Shown here in pieces: positions 47,494-56,554 of a stretch of DNA of 64,000 bases. Made by a program: the position numbers and the translations under genes. Under the pieces are notes generated by a model. The model saw only the letters and a program-made list of their open reading frames with translations, made no database searches and was not told the origin of the DNA. Each line of letters starts with the position of its first letter. Position 1 is the stretch's first letter. This stretch comes from Micropruina glycogenica (GTDB taxonomy: Bacteria; Actinomycetota; Actinomycetes; Propionibacteriales; Propionibacteriaceae): NCBI RefSeq assembly GCF_039524395.1, contig NZ_BAAAGO010000033.1. One strand, written 5' to 3'.

Positions 47494-47856
47494 ATGGACG
47501 TGTTCGCGGCACTGGCCGACCCGGTGCGACGTGACCTGCTGGCCAGGTTGAGCGCCGGGCCCATGCGGGTGGTCGACCTGGCCGCCGAGCTGCCAGTCTC
47601 GCGGCCGGCCGTGAGCAAGCACCTGCGCCTGCTCGGCGCGGCGGGCCTGGTCACCGCGACCCCGTCGGGGCGGGAGACCCGCTACGCCCTGCGCCGACGC
47701 GGGTTGGAACCGCTCAACGCCTACCTGGCCACGCTCGCCGTCCGCGCGCCCTTCGCCGAACACACTCTCGACGCGCTCGCCCTCGAGGTGCGGCGCACCG
47801 TGCGCGAGCGCCGTTCGGCCCCCGAAACCGCCAGCCCAACCAAGGAGACAGCATGA
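47494..47856 (+). CDS. ArsR family transcriptional regulator
   Basis: A 120-residue winged-helix repressor: DVFAALADPVRRDLLARLSA, VDLAAELPVSRPAVSKHLRL (the recognition helix) and GLVTATPSGRETRYALRR. No cysteine pair or other metal-binding site is visible, so it belongs to the non-metal group often paired with SRPBCC proteins. Its stop overlaps the next ATG by four bases (ATGA), so the pair is coupled. Confidence 0.92.
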   Translation: MDVFAALADPVRRDLLARLSAGPMRVVDLAAELPVSRPAVSKHLRLLGAAGLVTATPSGRETRYALRRRGLEPLNAYLATLAVRAPFAEHTLDALALEVRRTVRERRSAPETASPTKETA

Positions 47857-48356
47857 CCACCGGTTTTCGCGAATACCGTGACGGCACCACCTACCTGGTG
47901 TTCCACCGCAGCTTCACCGCCCCGATCGCCGACGTCTGGGACTCGATCGTCGACCCCGAACGACTCAACCGCTGGTTCGGCCGCTGGACCGGCGACCCCG
48001 CGAGCGGCACGGTGCAGATCGAGTGGACGGCCGAAGAGGGCTCGCCCGTGGCCACCTACGCCATCGAGGTGTGCGAGCCACCCACACGGTTGCGGCTGCA
48101 CAGCGTGCACGATGATCCGGCCGAGGTCTGGACCCTCGATCTGGGGCTCAGCGAAGCCGACGGCGTCACCACTCTTGCGTTCGCCCAACTGGTGGACGAC
48201 CCCGCCGTGGTCACCGATGTCGGACCCGGTTGGCAGTACTACCTCGACCGCTTCGAGGTCGCCCGATCGGGCGGCGACGCCAACACCGTGAGGTGGGGCG
48301 ACGACTACCTGAAATACGCCGCCCACTACGCCAAAGAGTTTGATGTGGAGGCATAG
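47853..48356 (+). CDS. SRPBCC (AHSA1-like) protein
   Basis: A 167-residue START-like barrel protein. FHRSFTAPIADVWDSIVDPE, LNRWFGRWTGDP and GWQYYLDRFEVARSG are typical AHSA1/SRPBCC segments, forming a hydrophobic ligand pocket. ArsR-SRPBCC pairs are widespread; the ligand and targets are unknown. A REP palindrome follows between this gene and convergent hisS. Confidence 0.9.
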   Translation: MTTGFREYRDGTTYLVFHRSFTAPIADVWDSIVDPERLNRWFGRWTGDPASGTVQIEWTAEEGSPVATYAIEVCEPPTRLRLHSVHDDPAEVWTLDLGLSEADGVTTLAFAQLVDDPAVVTDVGPGWQYYLDRFEVARSGGDANTVRWGDDYLKYAAHYAKEFDVEA

Positions 48357-48367
48357 GCGAACGGGCA

Positions 48368-48394
48368 GAGATCCCAGCGTTTCGCTGGGATGAC
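48368..48394. repeat. REP-like palindrome between convergent genes
   Basis: GAGATCCCAGCG and CGCTGGGATGAC arms; relative to the family, changes in both arms preserve pairing. It lies 12 bases after the SRPBCC stop and facing hisS, so it may serve as a shared transcript end. Confidence 0.8.
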
Positions 48395-48420
48395 GAACTC
48401 CCACGGCGCACGCCGGGATC

Positions 48421-49752
48421 TCAACCCCCGCTGACCCCCGGACGACGATCGCCCTCGGGCGGCGTCCATGAGTCGGGATCGGCCGGCACCTGCTCGCCGG
48501 AGCGGATGTCTTTCACCTCGTTCGAGCTGAACCAGACGAACGGAATGCCCCGCCGGTCGGCGTAGCGGATCTGCTTGCCGAACCGGTCGGCCCTGGGCGC
48601 CACCTCGGTGGCGATGCCCCGAGCGCGCAGCTTCGCCGCGATCGCCACGGCGTCGGCCCGGGTCTCCTCTGCGTCCACGGCCACCAGCACGCAGCTCGGC
48701 ACCGTCCTGGACGCGGTCAGCGCCCCCTTTGAGATGAGCGGCACCAGAATGCGGGTCACCCCGATCGACAGCCCGACGCCGGGGTAGCCGGTGCGGCCGT
48801 CGGACGCCAACGAGTCGTAACGCCCCCCCGAACAGATCGAGCCGAGGTGCTCGAAGCCCGTCATCTCGGTTTCGTAGACGGTGCCGGTGTAGTAGTCGAG
48901 CCCGCGGGCGATCTTGAGGTCGGCCACCAGTCGCCCGGGCACCGCGGCGGCCGCCGCGGCCACCAGGTCGGCCAACTGGGCCAGCCCCTCGTCCAGCAGT
49001 TCGTTCTCGACGCCCAACGCCCGAACCCGCTCCACGAACGACTCGTCGGCGGCCGAGATCGTCGCGAGTTCGAGACATTTGGCCGCCACCTGGTCGCTCA
49101 ACCCGAGTTCACCGGTGAGCAGGTCGGCGACCGCCGCCGGCCCGATCTTGTCGAGCTTGTCGACCCGCTGCAGCACGGCCAGGTGATCGTCGATGCCCAG
49201 CCCGCGGTAGAAGCCCTCGGCCAGCTTGCGGTTGTTCACCCGCATCAGCACCGGCGGTACGCCGAAGTCTGTGTGCAGCCGCTCCAGCGCCTCGAGAATC
49301 ACCAACGCCACCTCGACGTCGTGGTGCGCGGCCAGCGCGTCCTGGCCCACCACATCGATGTCGGCCTGCAGGAACTCGCGATACCGGCCCTCTTGCGGAC
49401 GCTCGCCACGCCACACCTTCTGAATCTGGTAGCGGCGAAACGGAAAGCTCAGGTGCCCCGAGTTCTCGAGCACGTAGCGGGCGAACGGCACGGTCAGGTC
49501 GAAGTGCAGGCCCAGTTCGTCACGGTCGGCGATGCCCGCGCGCACCGACTGCAGCCGCTGCACCACGTAGATCTCTTTGTCGATCTCGCCCTTGCGCGCC
49601 AGTTGCGCCATCGGTTCGAGCGCCCTGGTCTCGATGGACCCGAACCCGTGCAGTTCGAACGTCTGCGCCAACGACGCGAGCACCCGCTGTTCGACGATGC
49701 GCCCCTCGGGCAGAAACTCGGGAAAGCCGCTCAGCGGCTTGGGACGGCTCAT
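48421..49752 (-). CDS. hisS: Histidyl-tRNA synthetase
   Basis: A 443-residue class II synthetase. Motif 2 region RYQIQKVWRGERPQEGRYRE, the histidine-specific signature IARGLDYYTGTVYE, motif 3 GVGLSIGVTRILVPL and a C-terminal anticodon-binding domain starting PSCVLVAVDAEETRADAVAI. ATG 49752 overlaps the stop of the metallo-hydrolase gene by four bases. Confidence 0.96.
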   Translation of the reverse strand: MSRPKPLSGFPEFLPEGRIVEQRVLASLAQTFELHGFGSIETRALEPMAQLARKGEIDKEIYVVQRLQSVRAGIADRDELGLHFDLTVPFARYVLENSGHLSFPFRRYQIQKVWRGERPQEGRYREFLQADIDVVGQDALAAHHDVEVALVILEALERLHTDFGVPPVLMRVNNRKLAEGFYRGLGIDDHLAVLQRVDKLDKIGPAAVADLLTGELGLSDQVAAKCLELATISAADESFVERVRALGVENELLDEGLAQLADLVAAAAAAVPGRLVADLKIARGLDYYTGTVYETEMTGFEHLGSICSGGRYDSLASDGRTGYPGVGLSIGVTRILVPLISKGALTASRTVPSCVLVAVDAEETRADAVAIAAKLRARGIATEVAPRADRFGKQIRYADRRGIPFVWFSSNEVKDIRSGEQVPADPDSWTPPEGDRRPGVSGG

Positions 49753-50441
49753 CGGATTCCACCTAGATAGTCGGCTTGCAGGTACGGGTTGGACGACCGC
49801 TCGGCCGCCATCAGGCTCTGCGGCCCGTGCCCCGGCAACAGCGCGGAGGTGTCAGACAGGCCGAGCACCGGGCCGCGCAGCGTGTCGAGCATCACCGCGT
49901 GATCGCCCCCGGGCAGGTCGGTGCGGCCGATCGATCCCGCGAACAACACGTCGCCGGTGAACACCACCTGGTCGGCGCGATCGTTGCCCGCCAGCCCGGT
50001 TCGCAGCATCACACAACCCGGACGATGCCCCGGCGCATGAATCACCTCGAAGCTCAGTCCGGCCACGTCCACGCCCTCGTCGAACAGTCGCAGGTCGGCG
50101 GGCTCGGCCAGCGGCTGGTCGCCGATCAGTTGCGCCAGCAGCGGCGCAACCTCGGGCCCGAGCCCGGCCGCCGGGTCGGTGAGCAGTTCGCGGTCGGCCA
50201 CGTGAATCCACGCGGGCACGCCATACTCGTCGGCCAACTCTGCGGCCGAGGCGACATGATCGATGTGTCCGTGGGTCAGCAACACCCCGGCCGGGGTCAG
50301 GTCGTGTGCGCTCACCAGACGGCGCAGACCGTCGGCCGCACCCACCCCGGGATCGACGATCACGCAGTCACGACCGGCCGCGGTGGCGGCCACATAGCAG
50401 TTCGCCTGCCACGGGCCGCTGGGAAAACTGGCCAGAAACAC
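49749..50441 (-). CDS. MBL-fold hydrolase (glyoxalase II-like)
   Basis: A 230-residue metallo-beta-lactamase-fold hydrolase. The metal-binding HxHxDH is in LLTHGHIDHVASAAEL, with further ligands in IHAPGHRPGCVML, VFTGDVLFAGSIGRTDLPGG and LLPGHGPQS. It resembles hydroxyacylglutathione hydrolases, although Actinobacteria mostly lack glutathione, so the thioester substrate is uncertain. I chose GTG 50441 (FLASFPSGPWQANCY), where the family begins; ATG 50495 adds 18 residues. Coupled to hisS. Confidence 0.85.
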   Translation of the reverse strand: MFLASFPSGPWQANCYVAATAAGRDCVIVDPGVGAADGLRRLVSAHDLTPAGVLLTHGHIDHVASAAELADEYGVPAWIHVADRELLTDPAAGLGPEVAPLLAQLIGDQPLAEPADLRLFDEGVDVAGLSFEVIHAPGHRPGCVMLRTGLAGNDRADQVVFTGDVLFAGSIGRTDLPGGDHAVMLDTLRGPVLGLSDTSALLPGHGPQSLMAAERSSNPYLQADYLGGIR

Positions 50442-50512
50442 GCGGGCCAGCCTATCGGCCGACTCGCCGGGCACGATCCACAAACCGGCGGTCATGAGGC
50501 AAGATGGTCGCC

Positions 50513-51754
50513 ATGACTTCTTCCAGCCCGGCTGATTTCGGCCGCGTTGACCCCGACGGCACCGTCTACGTCCGCACCGCCGAGGGCGAACGCAGCGTCG
50601 GCCAGATACCCGATGTCACCGAAGCCGAGGCGCTGGCGTTCTACACCCGGCGGTTCGAGGCGCTGGATCTCGAGGTCAGTCTGCTGGAACGCCGCATCGC
50701 CTCCGGAGCCCTGTCACCCGACGAAGCCCGGCACAGCATCAACACCGTCACCGGCAACGTCACCGGCGCCAACGCGGTCGGCGATCTGGACGGCCTCACC
50801 ACCCGGCTGCAGGCGCTGGCACCCGTGCTGGCCCAGGCCTCGGCCGAACGCCGTGCCGAGCGCGCCAAGCAGGCCGAGGCCACGAAGGCCACCAAAGAAG
50901 GCATGGTCGCCGAAGCCGAGCAGTTGGCGCTGAGCAACGACTGGCGCGGTGGCGTGAACCGGTTCCGGTCGCTGCTCGACGAATGGAAGGCGCTCCCCCG
51001 CATCGATCGGGCCACCGACGACGCCTTATGGCACCGGTTCTCGACCGCGCGCACCACCTACACCCGGCGCCGCAAGGCGCAGTTCGCCGAGCAGGCCGAA
51101 AAGCGTGAAGGCGCCCGGCAGCTCAAGGAACAGATCATCGCCGAGGCCCGTCCACTGGCCGAATCGACCGACTGGGGGCCCACCGCCGGCGCGTTCCGCG
51201 ACCTGATGACGCGCTGGAAGGCCGCCGGGTCTGCCCCGCGCGAGGTGGACGACGCCCTGTGGGCCGAGTTCCGCGGGCTGCAGGACACGTTCTTCAACGC
51301 GCGTCAGTCGACGCTGTCGCAGCAGGACGAGGAGTTCAAGGCCAACCTCGACGCCAAAGAAGCCCTGTTGGCCAAAGCCGAGGCCGAGATCGTGCCGGTC
51401 ACCGACCTGGACGCGTCGCGCAACGCCTTCAGAACCTTCCTGGAGCAGTTCAACGCCTTGGGCAAGGTACCCCGCGAGTCGATTCGTGGCCTCGACAATC
51501 GCGTGAGGGCACTCGAGACGGCGGTCAGGCAGGCCGAAGACGCCGAGTGGAAGCGCACCGACCCCGAGGCCCGGGCCCGCGCCGAAGAGACGGTGGCGAT
51601 GCTCAGCAGCGAGATCGACAAGCTCAGCGAGAAGATCACCAAGGCCGAGGCCCGCGGCGACAAGAAGGCCGCCGACAAGGCCCGCGACTCGATCGCCACG
51701 TACCAGAGTTGGCTCGACCAGGCCCGCGAGACGCTCGCCGACTTCAGCCGTTGA
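50513..51754 (+). CDS. DUF349 domain protein
   Basis: A 413-residue, almost entirely helical and coiled-coil protein with repeated DUF349 units (about residues 120-185, 195-260, 270-340), each with a W-rich motif such as DWRGGVNRFRSLLDEWKALP and DWGPTAGAFRDLMTRWKAAG. The N-terminus FGRVDPDGTVYVRTAEGERS is typical of the actinobacterial group next to relA and hisS. Function unknown. ATG 50513 is chosen; ATG 50504 has GAGG only four bases upstream. It points away from hisS and converges with the phosphatase gene. Confidence 0.88.
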   Translation: MTSSSPADFGRVDPDGTVYVRTAEGERSVGQIPDVTEAEALAFYTRRFEALDLEVSLLERRIASGALSPDEARHSINTVTGNVTGANAVGDLDGLTTRLQALAPVLAQASAERRAERAKQAEATKATKEGMVAEAEQLALSNDWRGGVNRFRSLLDEWKALPRIDRATDDALWHRFSTARTTYTRRRKAQFAEQAEKREGARQLKEQIIAEARPLAESTDWGPTAGAFRDLMTRWKAAGSAPREVDDALWAEFRGLQDTFFNARQSTLSQQDEEFKANLDAKEALLAKAEAEIVPVTDLDASRNAFRTFLEQFNALGKVPRESIRGLDNRVRALETAVRQAEDAEWKRTDPEARARAEETVAMLSSEIDKLSEKITKAEARGDKKAADKARDSIATYQSWLDQARETLADFSR

Positions 51755-51759
51755 TCGAC

Positions 51760-51782
51760 GGCGCCCTCGACGACAGGGCGCC
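51760..51782 (+). terminator. Hairpin after the DUF349 gene
   Basis: GGCGCCCT and AGGGCGCC around a 7-base loop, six bases after the stop codon, without a T tract. Confidence 0.5.
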
Positions 51783-51788
51783 CCATGA

Positions 51789-51814
51789 GAGATTGCGGCG
51801 TCCGCCGCAATGAC
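51789..51814. repeat. REP-like palindrome
   Basis: GAGATTGCGGCG and CGCCGCAATGAC arms with compensating changes; same sequence as 55942-55967. Confidence 0.8.
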
Positions 51815-51847
51815 GAAAACCGCACCCCGCACGTCCGACTCATGCAA

Positions 51848-51888
51848 CGAACGGTCCGGCCCACCGTGGTGGCGGGCCGGACCGTTCG
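51848..51888. terminator. Bidirectional hairpin between DUF349 and phosphatase genes
   Basis: Perfect 15-bp arms (CGAACGGTCCGGCCC and its inverse) around an 11-base loop. It ends eight bases before the phosphatase stop codon, at the meeting point of two convergent genes. Confidence 0.75.
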
Positions 51889-51896
51889 GGCTCAGG

Positions 51897-53249
51897 TCAG
51901 CGTCTGAAGCCCATCGCCTTCAGCACCGCGTCGTGCACCTGGGTGTTCTTGATGAAGCCGGCCAGGCGCTGCGCCCCCGGGCCCGAAGCCGTCACCGGGG
52001 TGGCAGCCCCGGTGTGACCGTTGGTGGTCCAGTCGGCCACCATCTTCAGGTTCGAGTGGGCGATCGCAACGGTGTCTTCGGACTGCTCGCCCGAGCCGTT
52101 CTCGTCGTTCGGGTCGACGTTCTCGATGGCCAGCCCGCCGGTCTCGTGGTCACCGACCACCAGCACGAGGGTGCCCGGCGTGCGGGCCGCGAAGTCGAGC
52201 GCGATCTTGACCGTACGGTCGAGTTCGGCTCCGGCCTTGATCATGAGCTTGGCGTTGCTGTGGTGCGCCATCTCGTCGATGCCCTCTTCTTCGATGAACA
52301 GGAAGAAGCCGTCACGATCGCGCGACAGCAGGTCGATCGCCTTCGTGGCCATCACGGGCAGCCGCACCGAGGGGTCGTACAGGTCGCCTTCACCCTCGTT
52401 GTGGTATTCGAACATCTCTTCGTTGGCGAACAGGCCGAGCACCTTGCCCTTGTTCACCTTGCCGAGTTCGGCGGCGTTGGTGACGTACTGGTACTTCAAC
52501 TGCTTGGCGCGATCGACCAGGTTGCCCTTGGTGCCCTTGCTCTGCTCGGTGGGGTCGGTCGGCGGGTTGTCGGGCCAGGCGCCGGGGTTGCCGGCCGGGT
52601 ACCACCAGTCCTCACCGCCGCCGAGCACCACGTCGACGCGGCTCTGTTCGATGATCTGGCGCGCGATCTCGCTCTGGTCCGACCGGTTGGCCACGTGCGC
52701 CGAGAACGCGCCGGGCGAGGCGTCGGTCACCTGGGCGGTGGTGACCAGTCCGGTGGACTTGCCGGCGGCCCGGGCCCGCTCCAGCAGGTTGGTCACCGGC
52801 TTGCCGTTGACGTCGACGCCGATCGCGCCGTTGTAACTGCGCACGCCCGTGGCGTAGGCGGTGGCTGCGGCCGCCGAGTCGGTGACGGCCTGTGCGGTGT
52901 CGGCCGAGTCGGTGTGCACCAGGCCGGTGACCTGCATCTTGTTCATCACCAGGTCGCCGTTCTGGCCCTTCAGCGCCAGCCTGAGCAGCTCGCGGTGGGC
53001 CACGCCCATGCCGTCGCCCTGAATGAAGATGACGTTGCGCGCCCGACCCTTGGTGTTGATGTCGTAGCCCGCAACCTCGGGGGTGTTCACCGACTCGGCG
53101 GTCAGCGTGACCGGCCGGTCGGCGACCCGTACCTGCGCCATTGACGCGCCCGAGACGGTCGACGCCAACAGGGCGGCCACCGCGACCGCCAGAACTCCCG
53201 TGGCTCGGCCCGCCAGTTGGGCAGGGTGGGTGTGCGAATGTTTGGGCAT
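51897..53249 (-). CDS. Secreted alkaline phosphatase
   Basis: A 450-residue exported phosphomonoesterase. The N-terminus has a basic start and hydrophobic core (GVLAVAVAALLASTVSGASM), a likely cleaved signal. The metal site begins NVIFIQGDGMGVAHRELL; the catalytic Ser is in VTDSAAAATAYATGV; further ligands are in EEEGIDEMAHHSN, VVGDHETGGLAIE and WTTNGHTG. AAGGAGG precedes ATG 53249 by five bases, predicting strong translation. It sits between relA and DUF349, an unusual place. Control by phosphate is likely from function, but only a weak PHO-box-like CTTCACCCGCA is visible upstream. Confidence 0.92.
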   Translation of the reverse strand: MPKHSHTHPAQLAGRATGVLAVAVAALLASTVSGASMAQVRVADRPVTLTAESVNTPEVAGYDINTKGRARNVIFIQGDGMGVAHRELLRLALKGQNGDLVMNKMQVTGLVHTDSADTAQAVTDSAAAATAYATGVRSYNGAIGVDVNGKPVTNLLERARAAGKSTGLVTTAQVTDASPGAFSAHVANRSDQSEIARQIIEQSRVDVVLGGGEDWWYPAGNPGAWPDNPPTDPTEQSKGTKGNLVDRAKQLKYQYVTNAAELGKVNKGKVLGLFANEEMFEYHNEGEGDLYDPSVRLPVMATKAIDLLSRDRDGFFLFIEEEGIDEMAHHSNAKLMIKAGAELDRTVKIALDFAARTPGTLVLVVGDHETGGLAIENVDPNDENGSGEQSEDTVAIAHSNLKMVADWTTNGHTGAATPVTASGPGAQRLAGFIKNTQVHDAVLKAMGFRR

Positions 53250-53412
53250 ACTGCCTCCTTGGGGTGTTGCGACCTCTTCGTCGCTCCCGGGACTGTAACT
53301 TCACCCGCATCTTCGATCAACCACCCCGTTGGGTCGGCTTCGATCGAGACGCCTTGTTGGGTGGGCCCGAGCAACCCCGAACCCGAAGGTCTCGAGGGAC
53401 GCCCGGCGCCGG

Positions 53413-55734
53413 TCAGTTCTTGACGCGGTTGGCCTCGTACACGCCGGGAATGCGCTTGAGCGCGTTGGTCAGCGACGCCAGGTGCGTCGGGTCGGGGGTT
53501 TCGAACTGCAGCCGCATGGTGAACACGCGGTCCTTGTTGGTGGTGGCCGACATCGACAAAATGTTGGAGTGATGCTCGGTCATCACCCGGCTCACGTCCG
53601 ACAGCAGTCCGGCCCGATCGAGACCCTCCACGTGCAGCGCCACCAAAAAACTCGAATCGGCGGACGGCGTCGCCCAGTTCACCTGCACCAGTCGGTCGGG
53701 CTTCTGCCGCAGGTTCTCGGCGTTGGTGCAGTCGGCGCGATGTACCGAGACGCCCTCTTCGCGCGTGATGAATCCGATGATGTCGTCGCCCGGCACCGGC
53801 ATGCAGCATTTCGCCAGCTTGACCCGCAGATCCGTGTGCCCCTCGACCACGACCCCGACGTCGTCGCTGCGTCGACTGGCCCGGCGCCGAGGGGTGGTGG
53901 TGATCGTCGAGTGGTCTTCGACGCTAGCCTCGGCGGCCTCTTCGGCGCCGCCTTCGGCGGCGATCAACCGTTCGACCACGGTCTGTGCGCTGACCGTTCC
54001 CTCGCCGATCGCGGCGTACAGGGCGGTGACGTCGGCCACCCGGAAATGCCTGGCCAGAGCCGCGACATGCTCGGCCGACAGCAGCCGGTGCACGGGCAGG
54101 CCCGTACGGCGCAGTCGCTTGGCCAGCGCCTCTTTGCCCTGCTCGATGGACTCTTCACGTCGCTCGCGCATGAAGTACTGGCGAATCTTGGTGCGGGCCC
54201 TGGGGCTGGCCACGAAGTTCAGCCAGTCGCGGCTGGGCCCGGCATTGGGTGACTTCGACGTGAGCACCTCGACCTGGTCACCGTTGTTCAACTGGTACTC
54301 AAGTGGCACCAGGCGCTGGTTCACCCGGGCACCGATGGTGCGGTGACCCACCTCGGTGTGCACCGCGTAGGCGAAGTCGACCGGCGTCGAACCGGCCGGC
54401 AACGAGATGACGTCGCCCTTGGGGGTGAACACGAAAACCTCGGTGGTGTTGATCTCGAAGCGCAGGGTGTCGAGAAAATCGGCCGGGTCTTCGGTTTCGC
54501 GCTGCCATTCGGTGATCTGCCGCACCCAGGACAGGTCGTTGCCCGAGCTGGGTGCCTTGCCCTCTTTGTACTTCCAGTGCGCGGCCACACCGTATTCGGC
54601 CTGGCGGTGCATTTCGTGGGTGCGAATCTGAAACTCCACCGGCTTGCTGTCCGGCCCCAGCACGGTGGTGTGCAGCGACTGGTAGAGGTTGAACTTCGGC
54701 ATCGCGATGTAGTCCTTGAACCGGCCGGGCAGCGGGTTCCAGCGCGCATGCAGCACACCGAGGGCGCCGTAGCAGTCGCGCTGCGCGTCCACCAGAATGC
54801 GCAGGCCGACCAGATCGTAGATCTCGAAGAAGTCGCGGCCGCGCACCACCATTTTCTGGTAGATCGAGTAGTAGTGCTTCGGACGGCCGTACACCGTGGC
54901 CTTGATGCGGGCCTCGGCCAGGTCGTCCTTCACCTGGTCGATCACCTGACGCAGGTAGTTCTCACGCAGCGGCGCACGAGCGGCCACCATGCGCACGATC
55001 TCGTCGTAGATCTTCGGGTGCAGGGTGGCGAACGCGAGATCTTCGAGTTCCCACTTGATGGCGTTCATGCCCAGTCGGTGGGCCAGCGGGGCGAAGATCT
55101 CGAGCGTGTCGTTGGCGATGACGGCCTGTTTGTCTTGACGCAGAAAGCCCAGGGTGCGCATGTTGTGCAGCCGGTCGGCCAGCTTGATCACCAGCACCCT
55201 GATGTCGCGGCTCATCGCGAGCACCATCTTGCGCAGGGTCTCGGCCTTGGCCGACTCGCCGTAGGTGACCTTGTCGAGCTTCGTCACCCCGTCGACCATG
55301 GTGGCGACCTCTTGGCCGAAGTCGGCGGTCAGCTGCGCCATCGTGTACGAGGTGTCTTCGACCGTGTCGTGCAGCAGCGCGGCGCACAACGTCGTTTCGG
55401 TCATGCCCAGTTCGGCCAGAATCGTCGCGACCGCCAGTGGGTGGGTGATGTAGGGGTCGCCGCTCTTGCGGGTCTGGCCGGCGTGGTAGTGCTCGGCGGT
55501 GCGGTACGCGCGCTCGATGACGGCGATGTCGGCCCGCGCATGATTCGACCGCAGGGTCTTCACCAACGGATCCAGCACGGCCGCCTGCGAGTTCTTGGGG
55601 GCTCCGAGCCGGGCGAGTGCGTGCCGCATGCGCATGCGCGGCTGCTCGGCAGCGTTGCCCGGCTGGCTCAGCGCGCGCGGTTCACCCGGCAGGCCGTTAC
55701 CTGCCCCGTACGGCCCATGCACGCTCTCAGTCAA
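53413..55734 (-). CDS. relA: Bifunctional (p)ppGpp synthetase/hydrolase
   Basis: A 773-residue RSH protein that makes and degrades ppGpp in the stringent response. The HD hydrolase has YITHPLAVATILAEL and CAALLHDTVEDTSYT with intact HD; the synthetase has GRPKHYYSIYQKM, YDLVGLRILVD and RFKDYIAMPKFNLYQSLHTT. A TGS domain (FTPKGDVISLPAGSTPVDFA) and a C-terminal ACT domain complete it. Both catalytic halves look active. I chose TTG 55734 because AGGGGAG lies five bases before it; the longer frame is not conserved. Usual neighbour of apt and secDF. Confidence 0.95.
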   Translation of the reverse strand: MTESVHGPYGAGNGLPGEPRALSQPGNAAEQPRMRMRHALARLGAPKNSQAAVLDPLVKTLRSNHARADIAVIERAYRTAEHYHAGQTRKSGDPYITHPLAVATILAELGMTETTLCAALLHDTVEDTSYTMAQLTADFGQEVATMVDGVTKLDKVTYGESAKAETLRKMVLAMSRDIRVLVIKLADRLHNMRTLGFLRQDKQAVIANDTLEIFAPLAHRLGMNAIKWELEDLAFATLHPKIYDEIVRMVAARAPLRENYLRQVIDQVKDDLAEARIKATVYGRPKHYYSIYQKMVVRGRDFFEIYDLVGLRILVDAQRDCYGALGVLHARWNPLPGRFKDYIAMPKFNLYQSLHTTVLGPDSKPVEFQIRTHEMHRQAEYGVAAHWKYKEGKAPSSGNDLSWVRQITEWQRETEDPADFLDTLRFEINTTEVFVFTPKGDVISLPAGSTPVDFAYAVHTEVGHRTIGARVNQRLVPLEYQLNNGDQVEVLTSKSPNAGPSRDWLNFVASPRARTKIRQYFMRERREESIEQGKEALAKRLRRTGLPVHRLLSAEHVAALARHFRVADVTALYAAIGEGTVSAQTVVERLIAAEGGAEEAAEASVEDHSTITTTPRRRASRRSDDVGVVVEGHTDLRVKLAKCCMPVPGDDIIGFITREEGVSVHRADCTNAENLRQKPDRLVQVNWATPSADSSFLVALHVEGLDRAGLLSDVSRVMTEHHSNILSMSATTNKDRVFTMRLQFETPDPTHLASLTNALKRIPGVYEANRVKN

Positions 55735-55892
55735 CCCGCTCCCCTTCGGCAGGTCTGCATCATACTGCCGCCACGACAGAGCCCCGTCGCCAGCGGCCTG
55801 CGCCCGACGGCCGTCGTCCCGGTCACCGACGGGCTCGCCCCGCACCGGGACCCCTGAGGAGTGATCTTCGACCCCGGGAGGCACGGCACGCC

Positions 55893-55918
55893 GTCATGCC
55901 GGCGAACGCCGGGATCTC
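55893..55918. repeat. REP-like palindrome (inverted pair, member 1)
   Basis: GTCATGCCGGCG and CGCCGGGATCTC arms with one mismatched pair, upstream of relA. Confidence 0.75.
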
Positions 55919-55941
55919 ACCCGCACGCACCGCACAACGCC

Positions 55942-55967
55942 GAGATTGCGGCGTCCGCCGCAATGAC
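55942..55967. repeat. REP-like palindrome (inverted pair, member 2)
   Basis: GAGATTGCGGCG and CGCCGCAATGAC arms, facing 55893-55918 across 23 bases, just downstream of apt. Confidence 0.8.
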
Positions 55968-56011
55968 GAGCGATCTCCGCCCCCTCACCGGGCCGCGCTC
56001 AGCAGTGCGGC

Positions 56012-56551
56012 TCAGACGGTGACGACGGCCGAGTAGTTGTGGATGCCCAACTCGGCGAGCTTCTCGCGGCCCGGCAAGAAGCCGAGCTCCATCAATACCG
56101 CCACGTGCACCAGGTCGGCACCCAACCGGTGCACCAGAGCGGCTGTGGCGCCCACGGTGCCGCCGGTGGCCAGCACGTCGTCGATCACCAGCACGCGGGC
56201 GCCCGGCAGCACGGCGTCCGTCTTCACGGTGAGCGTCTCGTGGCCGTACTCGAGCGAGAACTGCTCGCTGTACAGCTCACCGGGCAGCTTGCCGGGCTTG
56301 CGCACGGGCACGAAGCCCGCCCCCAGTTCGAGCGCCACGGGCGCGGCCAGAATGAACCCGCGCGCCTCCATGCCCACCACCACGTCGATGTCGGGCGGCG
56401 CCAACGCGACCAGTGCGTTGATGGCCGCCCGCAGGCCCTTGGGCGAGGCCAGCAGCGGCGTGATGTCTTTGAACACCACACCCGGCTTGGGAAAGTCGGG
56501 AATGTCTTCGATCAGGTCGAGAACCAACTGGTGGTCATCGCTGAAGGTCAC
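56012..56551 (-). CDS. apt: Adenine phosphoribosyltransferase
   Basis: A 179-residue salvage enzyme forming AMP from adenine and PRPP. FPKPGVVFKDITPLLASPKG and GMEARGFILAAP are typical, and the PRPP-binding motif is VLVIDDVLATGGT. GTG start three bases after the secF stop. Order secD-secF-apt-relA is conserved in Actinobacteria. Confidence 0.95.
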   Translation of the reverse strand: MTFSDDHQLVLDLIEDIPDFPKPGVVFKDITPLLASPKGLRAAINALVALAPPDIDVVVGMEARGFILAAPVALELGAGFVPVRKPGKLPGELYSEQFSLEYGHETLTVKTDAVLPGARVLVIDDVLATGGTVGATAALVHRLGADLVHVAVLMELGFLPGREKLAELGIHNYSAVVTV

Positions 56552-56554
56552 GGG

